Made by a program: the position numbers and the translations under genes
Origin: an uncultured SAR86 cluster bacterium
GTDB taxonomy: Bacteria > Pseudomonadota > Gammaproteobacteria > Magnimaribacterales > D2472
Assembly: GCA_902557575.1 (NCBI GenBank)
Contig: CACEAR010000001.1
Span: 124,001 to 188,000, forward strand
DNA: 64,000 nucleotides
Reading direction: 5' to 3'
Part shown: piece after piece, positions 57,410 through 64,000 of the stretch
Layout: each line of letters starts with the position of its first letter
Numbering within the stretch: position 1 is the first letter of the stretch
The notes under the pieces: generated by a model
The model's input: the letters and a program-made list of their open reading frames with translations, nothing else
Databases searched by the model: none
Told to the model about the DNA's origin: nothing

Positions 57410-58945
57410 ATGAAAAATTTTAACTTAAGGTTTTTATATTTGTTCTTTGTTGCTTTGTTTGGGTACCTGTTGTTTTACTCATACACAAGTGAGCAAAACA
57501 TTTCAAATGCAGTAGATCAAGAAGAAGTAAGTACTAACTATTTAGATGGTTTTAATGAGTCACAAATTCATATACTAGAAAACTCTCTTCTAGAGATAGT
57601 TGTTGATACAGTGAATGGAAATATATTGAGCTCTCGACTAAAAGACTATCCAGTTGTGCCTGGGTCTGATGGTGGTGTTAGGGTTCTTGGCTCGGGCCTT
57701 GATAGTGATGGTGAGCAAATGAGATTTTACATGTCCTCAGGTTTTGCAGATCTTGAGAGCGCCGGCCTTTCAAACAAACCAAACTTCTCTGTTGTGGAGT
57801 CAAGCAAAGAAAAGATTGTTCTAAAGTCTGACGGTTTATCAAAAACAATAACCTTGTCTGAGGGTTATGAAATTTATATTAAAGACTCTCTTGATTCTTC
57901 GGTTGTTTTAAAGCCTTATGCCCAAATGTTGAGAACCACGGGCAGGGGTTTTGACCTAGATGATATGTTTATCTCTCGCAGCTCTTATGTTGGTGTTGCT
58001 TTTAACACCAAAGATGATCCATATGTGTCTTACCGTTTCAGAAACATCGACAACGTAAGTTTTGATGAGCGCGGTGGTTGGGTTGCTTCGGTTCAGAAAT
58101 ATTTTTTAGCTGCTCTAATTGGTTCCCAGGAAAACCTTTACAGATATTTTGCTCGCGAGCCGTCTGATGGTTCTGATATATATAGCTTTGGTTATATTGT
58201 TGAGTCATCAAACAACAACTCTTTTGAGCATAGGCTTTATATAGGTCCTAAAATCAGGAAAGACCTCCTTGCTGTTGCTGAAGATTTAGAGCTCACAATA
58301 GATATGGGGTGGTTTTGGTTTTTGGCCCAACCTTTAGCCGCTCTTCTTACTGTTATTAATGGTTTTGTTAATAATTGGGGGCTCTCAATAATTGCATTAA
58401 CTATTCTTATTAAGGTTGTTTTTTGGCCGCTAACCGGAAAAGGGTTTAGGTCGATGGCTAATATGAGGCGCGTTCAGCCAGAAATGCAGAGGATACAGGA
58501 GCGTTATAAAAACGATCGCCAGAAATTAAGCATGGAAATGATGACTTTATATAGGAAAGAGGGCGTTAATCCTATGGGCGGCTGTTTGCCTATGCTGGCA
58601 TCTTTTCCATTCTTTATAGCTTTATTTTTTGTTTTAAGGGAAAGTCTTGAGTTAAGACATGCGCCTTTTGGTTTGTGGCTTCAGGACCTTTCTGCGCCTG
58701 ACCCGTTTTTTGTTCTTCCTGTACTAATGGCGGCTCTTATGTACTTAACAACTCGCCTTAATCCAACTCCGCCGAATGCCGACCCAACACAGGTCGCCGT
58801 TATGAAGTTTATGCCAATTGGAATATCTGTGTTGTTTGTGTTTTTCCCTTCTGGGCTTGTTTTATACTCGGTTGCCAACTCTGGCGTTCAGCTTATTCAA
58901 CAGACAATGCTTTACAGGGAGCTTGGCGCCTTAGAAGATAAATAG
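57410..58945 (+). CDS. yidC: Membrane protein insertase YidC
   Basis: 511 residues. N-terminal membrane anchor (FLYLFFVALFGYLLFYS), a large periplasmic beta domain (about 45-290) typical of Gram-negative YidC, and the conserved five-helix core beginning GWFWFLAQPLAALL, with MRRVQPEMQRIQERYKNDRQKLS in the cytoplasmic loop. Inserts membrane proteins with or without Sec. ATG follows the rnpA stop directly, so yidD is absent. Sense strand T- and G-rich. Confidence 0.96.
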   Translation: MKNFNLRFLYLFFVALFGYLLFYSYTSEQNISNAVDQEEVSTNYLDGFNESQIHILENSLLEIVVDTVNGNILSSRLKDYPVVPGSDGGVRVLGSGLDSDGEQMRFYMSSGFADLESAGLSNKPNFSVVESSKEKIVLKSDGLSKTITLSEGYEIYIKDSLDSSVVLKPYAQMLRTTGRGFDLDDMFISRSSYVGVAFNTKDDPYVSYRFRNIDNVSFDERGGWVASVQKYFLAALIGSQENLYRYFAREPSDGSDIYSFGYIVESSNNNSFEHRLYIGPKIRKDLLAVAEDLELTIDMGWFWFLAQPLAALLTVINGFVNNWGLSIIALTILIKVVFWPLTGKGFRSMANMRRVQPEMQRIQERYKNDRQKLSMEMMTLYRKEGVNPMGGCLPMLASFPFFIALFFVLRESLELRHAPFGLWLQDLSAPDPFFVLPVLMAALMYLTTRLNPTPPNADPTQVAVMKFMPIGISVLFVFFPSGLVLYSVANSGVQLIQQTMLYRELGALEDK

Positions 58946-60265
58946 ATGTCTGTAATTTACGCGCTTGCCACGCCACCGGCGCAATCTGCAATTTGTGTTT
59001 TCAGGGTTTCGGGAAAGGGTTGTCTTGACGCTCTCCCTGAGCTTTTTAGCTCACAGCTTGTTGAGCCGCGCTATTTTTATAAGACTGAAATGTTAAGCAA
59101 GGGAAATTTTGTTGACTCAGTGGCAGTTGTTTTTTTTAAAGGGCCTAAAAGTTTTACTGGCGAGGATAGTTTTGAGGTTTATGCTCACGGAGGTCTTGCG
59201 GTAATGAGTAAGGTTGTAGAAGCTTTTGATGGTGTTGGTTTTGAGGAAGCTGAGCCAGGTGAGTTTTCGAAGAGGGCTTTCTTAAACAATAAAATGTCCT
59301 TAAGTCAGGCCGAAGCTGTTAGTGATCTAATTTCAGCTTCTTCCAAAGAAGAGGCATCTAAAGTTTCCTTGGTTCTTCGTGGCGACTTTGAGAGCAAGGT
59401 TTTTGATTTTTCTGGGCGGTTAGATGCTCTTCGAGTCTTGGTTGAGGGTGAAATTGATTTTACCGATGAAGACGAGGTCTTTGTTCAAAACCTAGAAGAG
59501 CTTGAGTGTGATGTGTCTCGCCTTTCAGCTGAGTTTTCAAGCTTTGCGGGCGCCTGCTCTTCAACGAAGGAAAGTCTTAACAAGCCGCGAGTTTTGATAG
59601 CTGGGCCGCCTAATTCTGGGAAGTCCTCTTTGTTTAACGCTTTGTTGAGTAAGGACAGGTCAATCGTGTCTTCGATAGCTGGCACTACAAGAGATCTTAT
59701 AGATTCAGAGCTTGTTCTCCAAAACATAGTATTAACCCTGGGCGATAGTGCAGGTGTGAGAGACACTGATGACCTTATAGAGGGTGCTGGTATCAACATT
59801 AGTTTTGATGAAATAAAAAAATCTGATTTGGTAATTCTTGTTTTTGATGAAGAAACTAGAGGTTCTGTTTCTTTTTTTAAAGGGCTGCTTGATGAACAAG
59901 AACACCTTTTGGTTTATAACAAGATAGATGTGTCAGATAAAAGGCCGTCTGGATTTGATTTATTTGTATCAGCAAAAGAAATGGATGGCTTGGGCGCCTT
60001 GCGTAAAAATTTAGATGAGAGGCTGTCGGTTGATAAAGGTGAAAAAGATCTTACTTATTTGGTCAGGGAAAGACATGTGAGTATTTTTTCTGAAGTTTCC
60101 TCTAGATTAGACCTTATATCATCTTCAATTAAAGCTAATGAATCGCTTGATGTTGTTGCTGAAAACTTAAAAGCTTGCAGAGATTTGTTAGCTGAAGTCG
60201 TTGGTATAAAAACAAGCGATGAGCTTTTGGGTGAAATTTTTTCTAGTTTTTGTATTGGAAAGTAG
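58946..60265 (+). CDS. mnmE: tRNA modification GTPase MnmE
   Basis: 439 residues. With MnmG it installs 5-carboxymethylaminomethyl on U34. N-terminal tetrahydrofolate domain (ALATPPAQSAICVFRVSG), helical domain, G domain with G1 GPPNSGKSS, G2 TTRD, G3 DSAGVRDTDD, G4 NKID, and the C-terminal CIGK. Strikingly G- and T-rich on its coding strand, with a protein rich in Val, Phe, Gly, Ser and Asp. Its partner mnmG lies just across the presumed origin. Confidence 0.97.
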   Translation: MSVIYALATPPAQSAICVFRVSGKGCLDALPELFSSQLVEPRYFYKTEMLSKGNFVDSVAVVFFKGPKSFTGEDSFEVYAHGGLAVMSKVVEAFDGVGFEEAEPGEFSKRAFLNNKMSLSQAEAVSDLISASSKEEASKVSLVLRGDFESKVFDFSGRLDALRVLVEGEIDFTDEDEVFVQNLEELECDVSRLSAEFSSFAGACSSTKESLNKPRVLIAGPPNSGKSSLFNALLSKDRSIVSSIAGTTRDLIDSELVLQNIVLTLGDSAGVRDTDDLIEGAGINISFDEIKKSDLVILVFDEETRGSVSFFKGLLDEQEHLLVYNKIDVSDKRPSGFDLFVSAKEMDGLGALRKNLDERLSVDKGEKDLTYLVRERHVSIFSEVSSRLDLISSSIKANESLDVVAENLKACRDLLAEVVGIKTSDELLGEIFSSFCIGK

Positions 60266-60473
60266 TTAATTGTTTGTTGATAAATTGTTGGTTGTTTTTA
60301 GTGCTGTTTTTTATACACAAGATTTCAACCGTTTTGTTTCTTCTAAATTAAGGGTTTCTACACATGCTTGTTAGAAGCCATAAAACCCTTATTTGAATAG
60401 CTTTTGATGGCTTATCAACAGTTTTTAACATGCCTAATAATAACAACAATAAATATATATAATTAATATTATT
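60266..60473. other. Putative replication origin (mnmE-mnmG gap)
   Basis: 208 bases without a gene. DnaA-box-like sites: TTATACACA at 60311-60319 fits TTWTNCACA; TGTTGATAA at 60275-60283 (inverted), TTCTACACA at 60356-60364 and TTATCAACA at 60412-60420 each differ by one base. Next to mnmG lies a nearly pure A/T tract (60436-60473), a candidate DNA-unwinding element. E. coli oriC has the same place and polarity, with its unwinding element on the gidA (mnmG) side. Base composition of the strand flips within this gap. Confidence 0.6.
60349..60391. repeat. Nine-base inverted repeat in the mnmE-mnmG gap
   Basis: TAAGGGTTT (60349-60357) and AAACCCTTA (60383-60391) are perfect inverted arms around 25 bases; inside them TTCTA (60356-60360) and TAGAA (60372-60376) give a smaller nested pair. 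It lies among the DnaA-box-like sites. It could be an attenuator or terminator-like hairpin after mnmE (the 3' arm is not followed by a T run) or part of origin architecture. Confidence 0.5.
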
Positions 60474-62294
60474 ATGAATAATAAATATGACGTAATTGTT
60501 ATTGGCGGAGGACATGCAGGATGTGAAGCCGCACACGCTGCGTATAGAAAAAAACTTAAAACTTGCCTGATTAGCATATCAGAAAGTTCCATAGGTCAGA
60601 TGTCTTGTAATCCAGCAATTGGAGGTTTGGGAAAAACACATCTTGTCAAAGAAATTGATGCAGCTGGCGGCATTATGGCAGAAGCAACCGACGCTTCCGG
60701 AATCCAGTACAGGACTCTGAACACAAGAAAAGGGCAAACTGTTCGATCACTCAGAGTTCAGTGCGATAGAGATAAATATAAAGAGGCTGTCCAAAAAATA
60801 ATAAAAGGGACTGATATTGAAGTCATAGAAGCAGAGGTTGAGGATATTGAAATAAACAACGGTAAAGCAGAAGCTGTCCTACTAAATAGCGGAAAAAGAA
60901 TAGATGGTAAGGCGATAATTTTAACCACTGGAACTTTCTTAAAAGGAATAATGTATAAAGGCGACAAAAAAACCGAAGGTGGTAGAGTTGGTGACAAAGC
61001 CTCAGTAAAGCTGGCCAATAAACTTTATTCTTTAAAACTACCTATGGGGAGACTAAAAACAGGAACCCCAGCAAGAATAAAGCTAACATCGCTTGATTTG
61101 GAAAGCATGGATGAACAGCCGGGCGAGGAACCAACACCCTGGATGTCAAAAAAAGGCAAAAACAACAAACACATAAAGCAGATAAGTTGCTATATAACAA
61201 GAACCAACACCGAGACGCATAAAGAAATCTCAGACAATATCAAAAAATCTGCTATGTATTCCGGAAACATAGTCGGCATAGGACCAAGATATTGTCCGTC
61301 AATAGAGGATAAAATCCACAAATTCCCACTAAAAGAAAGCCATCAAATCTTCATTGAGCCAGAAGGGATTGATGTAGACCTTGTTTACCCAAACGGAATA
61401 TCAACAAGCCTCCCCGAAGAAAACCAAAAAAGATTTATACAAACAATAAAAGGCATGGAGGGTGCTGAAATAATGGAATACGGCTATGCCGTAGAATATG
61501 ATTTTGTAGATCCGAGAGCCCTTAATAAAACGCTCGAGCTTATAGATGTTGAGAATCTGTACTTAGCAGGTCAAATAAACGGAACCACAGGATACGAGGA
61601 AGCAGCTGCGCAAGGCCTAATGGCCGGAGTGAATGCAAGTCTAAAAATATGCAACGAGGAAAGCCTTATACTGGAAAGACATGATGGCTATATAGGCGTT
61701 CTAATAGACGACCTTACAAATCTTGGCGTGACAGAACCATACAGGATGTTTACTAGCAGAGCGGAACACAGACTAATGTTTTCACAGGACAACGCCGAAC
61801 AGAGAATTATAGAGAAATTTTACAAAAAAGGGTTCGTCGAAAGCGAGCAATATAATAGATATTCAGAGCAGGAAGAAGCATATAAAAACTTCAAAAAGCT
61901 TAACGAAGTAAAAACAATACAAACAGAAAACAAAAAACAACAACTAAAAGACTTTTTAAAAAAACCAAACCCAGACTTGAAAAAAGTTGCCAAACTTATA
62001 GAAACCAAAGACCAAGAAAACCTTGAGCGACTTGCGAACGAGTGTAAGTACGAAGGCTATATAAAAAAACAACTACGAGAAATTAAAAGGAACGAAAAAA
62101 ATCTAAAAAAAATTATACCCGAGACAATAAATTTCGTAGAGATAGAGGGGTTGTCAGCCGAAGTGAAAGAAAAACTCTCTGCAAGCAGGCCAAAAACAAT
62201 CGGCGACGCTTCCAGAATAGAGGGAATAACACCAGCTGCAATAAGCTTAATTACTGTGGCAATTGCCAAAAACAGAAATAGAGATGTCACATAG
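60474..62294 (+). CDS. mnmG: tRNA uridine-5-carboxymethylaminomethyl modification enzyme MnmG
   Basis: 606 residues, FAD-binding partner of Mnm[13 protein letters not shown] at the N-terminus, [36 protein letters not shown], and the C-terminal helical domain (about 540-606) that contacts MnmE. It starts just after the AT-rich tract. Coding strand is A- and C-rich and the protein carries unusually many Lys, Asn and Thr, the reverse of MnmE. Length slightly under E. coli (629). Confidence 0.97.
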   Translation: MNNKYDVIVIGGGHAGCEAAHAAYRKKLKTCLISISESSIGQMSCNPAIGGLGKTHLVKEIDAAGGIMAEATDASGIQYRTLNTRKGQTVRSLRVQCDRDKYKEAVQKIIKGTDIEVIEAEVEDIEINNGKAEAVLLNSGKRIDGKAIILTTGTFLKGIMYKGDKKTEGGRVGDKASVKLANKLYSLKLPMGRLKTGTPARIKLTSLDLESMDEQPGEEPTPWMSKKGKNNKHIKQISCYITRTNTETHKEISDNIKKSAMYSGNIVGIGPRYCPSIEDKIHKFPLKESHQIFIEPEGIDVDLVYPNGISTSLPEENQKRFIQTIKGMEGAEIMEYGYAVEYDFVDPRALNKTLELIDVENLYLAGQINGTTGYEEAAAQGLMAGVNASLKICNEESLILERHDGYIGVLIDDLTNLGVTEPYRMFTSRAEHRLMFSQDNAEQRIIEKFYKKGFVESEQYNRYSEQEEAYKNFKKLNEVKTIQTENKKQQLKDFLKKPNPDLKKVAKLIETKDQENLERLANECKYEGYIKKQLREIKRNEKNLKKIIPETINFVEIEGLSAEVKEKLSASRPKTIGDASRIEGITPAAISLITVAIAKNRNRDVT

Positions 62295-62850
62295 CGACAA
62301 AATAGAACTCTTTAAAGAAGAAACAATTAAGTTCAACAGGAAGCACAATCTAATATCAAGAAAAAACACAGAGAAAATAATAGACGAGGCAATCGAAGAA
62401 GCGACAGCTCTTACAAAACACCTAAAACAACATAAAAACATTTTAGATATAGGAACAGGGAGCGGGCTCCCCGGCATACCTCTTGCAATTTTTAACGAAA
62501 ATAAAAACGTATATTTATCTGAAAAAAACAACAAAAAAAACTATCATTTAAAAAAAACAATTAAGCTGCTCGAAATAGAAAACGCAACAACTATCGGAAG
62601 CGCCAACAAAAACACAAAAATAAACAAAAAAGTAGATTGTGTTGTCACCAAAGCGTTTGCCTCTACAAAAAAAACAATAGACTTAGCTAATAGTTTTTTA
62701 GAAAAGCCTTTTACCCTAATGCTATTAAAAGGAAAGCTTAAAACCATCAACAAAGAGATCGCAGAAGCCAACATATCAAAAGAAAACTATGAAATAATAA
62801 AAATAGAAAACCAAAAAGAAAAACACATACTAAAAATACAAAATGAATAA
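62284..62850 (+). CDS. rsmG: 16S rRNA (guanine527-N7)-methyltransferase RsmG
   Basis: 188 residues from ATG at 62284, overlapping mnmG by 11 bases; the tracked TTG at 62263 would add 7 residues. SAM-binding [17 protein letters not shown] is intact, with RKHNLIS upstream and VVTKAFAS downstream. Makes m7G527 in 16S rRNA. Extremely Lys/Asn-rich ([14 protein letters not shown]), matching the A-rich coding strand of this side of the origin gap. Overlaps parA by 8 bases. Confidence 0.94.
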   Translation: MSHSDKIELFKEETIKFNRKHNLISRKNTEKIIDEAIEEATALTKHLKQHKNILDIGTGSGLPGIPLAIFNENKNVYLSEKNNKKNYHLKKTIKLLEIENATTIGSANKNTKINKKVDCVVTKAFASTKKTIDLANSFLEKPFTLMLLKGKLKTINKEIAEANISKENYEIIKIENQKEKHILKIQNE

Positions 62851-63604
62851 AACCCTTGCCATTGCAAACCAAAAAGGCGGCGTAGGAAAAACAACAACAG
62901 CTGTAAACTTAGCTGCAAGTTTAGCAGCAACTGGCAGAAAAACCCTCTTGATCGACATGGACCCACAAGGAAACGCCACATCCGCAGCAGGGGTTACAAA
63001 AAACGAGACAGACACCCTTTATGCAACCTATTTCGAGGGGAAAAACATCAAAGATGTAATTAAAGAAAGTAGAGACGGTTATTCAATTGTCCCCGGGGGG
63101 CAGGAGTTAATTGCGCTTGATGTTGATATAAGAGATAGCCACAAACAAGGCTTTCTCGCGTCACAACTTAACGAAGTCCAAAACATATATGACTATACAA
63201 TAATTGATACCCCACCAACCTTGAACCAACTAACGACAGAAGCCTTGCTTTCATCGGTAGGAACACTAATACCATTGCAATGTGAGTATTATTCACTTGA
63301 GGGGCTAACTGACCTAATTAATACCATAAACGCACTATCATCCAAAACCAACACCAACAACAGGGTGATTGGCATTATTAGAACAATGGTGGATATGAGA
63401 AACAATTTAGCAAAAGAGGTTTCGCGAGAGCTTGAGACACACTTCGAGAAAGTTTTATTTAATACACTAATACCAAGAAATGTTAAACTTGCTGAAGCTC
63501 CAAGCTTCGGAATTTCTGCGCTACAACACAAAGCAGATTCTTTTGGCGCAATGGCTTACCTAGCTCTAGCTGGTGAGCTAATTAGAAGAGTTGAAAATGA
63601 GTGA
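62843..63604 (+). CDS. parA: Chromosome partitioning ATPase ParA
   Basis: 253 residues, Soj-type. Deviant Walker A QKGGVGKTTTAVNLAASLA with the signature lysine, LLIDMDPQGNATSA, and DTPPTLNQLTTEAL. No N-terminal DNA-binding extension, as in chromosomal ParA. Drives segregation of ParB-parS complexes. It overlaps rsmG by 8 bases and parB by 8, in the rsmG-parA-parB order. Confidence 0.96.
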   Translation: MNKTLAIANQKGGVGKTTTAVNLAASLAATGRKTLLIDMDPQGNATSAAGVTKNETDTLYATYFEGKNIKDVIKESRDGYSIVPGGQELIALDVDIRDSHKQGFLASQLNEVQNIYDYTIIDTPPTLNQLTTEALLSSVGTLIPLQCEYYSLEGLTDLINTINALSSKTNTNNRVIGIIRTMVDMRNNLAKEVSRELETHFEKVLFNTLIPRNVKLAEAPSFGISALQHKADSFGAMAYLALAGELIRRVENE

Positions 63605-64000
63605 TAACAAATCTTTAAACCGCGGACTTGATGCCCTTTTAGGCGATCAAAAACTTACTACAACAACAAAAGAAATCGACCTAGAAAAAATAACAGCTGG
63701 AAGGTATCAACCGCGACAAGAGTTTGATGATGTGAAAATTCAAGAACTTGCTGACTCAATCAAAAAACACGGAGTTTTATCTCCAATCTTGGTTCGAGAG
63801 GTTGGGCTTGATAAATTTGAGGTCATAGCTGGAGAGAGAAGAGTCAGAGCTTCAAAAATCGCAGGTTTAAAAACAATTCCTTCCCTTGTTAACCAAAAAG
63901 AAGATCAAGAAGCCCTTGAAGCTGCGCTTATTGAAAACCTGCAGAGAGAAGACTTAAACCCAGTTGAAGAAGCCAGGGGATATGACCGATTGAAAAGAGA
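63597..64000 (+). CDS. parB: Chromosome partitioning protein ParB (cut by right edge)
   Basis: First 134 residues of ParB, read by hand. N-terminal RGLDALLGD, the ParA-activating start region, then the ParB/sulfiredoxin CTP-binding domain with AGRYQPRQEFD, IAGERRVRASKIAGL (GERR box) and ENLQREDLNPVEEARGY. The helix-turn-helix and dimerisation domains lie beyond the window. Its binding site parS is seen in recF. Confidence 0.95.
   Translation, partial: MSDNKSLNRGLDALLGDQKLTTTTKEIDLEKITAGRYQPRQEFDDVKIQELADSIKKHGVLSPILVREVGLDKFEVIAGERRVRASKIAGLKTIPSLVNQKEDQEALEAALIENLQREDLNPVEEARGYDRLKR

Noticed and set aside
57410-60265. G/T-rich coding strand explained by membrane-protein codons
   Set aside because: This could explain YidC, but MnmE is a soluble GTPase with the strongest bias, and the switch continues into non-coding DNA.

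Overview
The window reads as a stretch of chromosome from a streamlined, AT-rich marine-type gammaproteobacterium. SAR86 or a similar oligotrophic lineage is my inference; no rRNA is present to test it. The evidence is the low G+C, gene spacing of a few bases or overlaps almost everywhere, convergent genes that touch or overlap, and gene orders typical of Gammaproteobacteria (miaB-phoH-ybeY-corC-lnt, DUF484-xerC-yigB, a cox/heme A cluster, and the ancestral replication-origin cluster). No stretch above 300 bases lacks a gene. I see no tRNA, rRNA, CRISPR array, insertion sequence or prophage.

Layout. 1-4.9 kb (minus): miaB, phoH, ybeY, corC and lnt (lnt runs off the left edge). 5-10.2 kb: a DUF1820 gene, orn, then rsgA, ubiE, ubiB and tatABC. 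10.2-15.3 kb (minus): transketolase, phosphoglycerate kinase, class I aldolase, dtd and a LOG-family protein. 15.5-20.3 kb (plus): metK and ahcY of the methyl cycle, then DUF484, xerC and a HAD phosphatase. 20.3-25.9 kb: a pseudoazurin-like copper protein and dsbA (minus), engB and a Coq4-like gene (plus), polA (minus), dsbB (plus). 26-32.2 kb (plus): pckA, gshA, a quinone oxidoreductase, an uncharacterised protein and an aminoglycoside-phosphotransferase-like protein. 32.2-41.1 kb (minus): cobB and the complete cytochrome c oxidase and heme A assembly cluster.

41.2-64 kb is the ancestral origin neighbourhood: aroE, hemF, tsaC, purE, def, fmt, trkA, trkH, an LpxL-like acyltransferase, glyS, plsC, gyrB, recF, dnaN, dnaA, rpmH, rnpA, yidC, mnmE, mnmG, rsmG, parA and parB. 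Several genes often found here in relatives (dprA, smg, rsmB, gmhB, yidD) are absent, and the usual two-gene glyQS is replaced by a single-chain glycyl-tRNA synthetase.

The most interesting part is 53-64 kb. A parS palindrome is embedded in the end of recF, matching the parAB genes at the right edge. An exact DnaA box lies between dnaA and rpmH, and a cluster of DnaA-box-like sites beside a very AT-rich tract lies between mnmE and mnmG. Exactly at that mnmE-mnmG gap the base composition of the plus strand flips from G/T-rich to A/C-rich, strongly enough to change protein composition. The polarity is opposite to what is usual at a bacterial replication origin. Other points of note are a hairpin abutting the metK ribosome-binding site, a GyrB without the usual gammaproteobacterial insertion, and a Coq4-type protein with an intact metal-binding motif.
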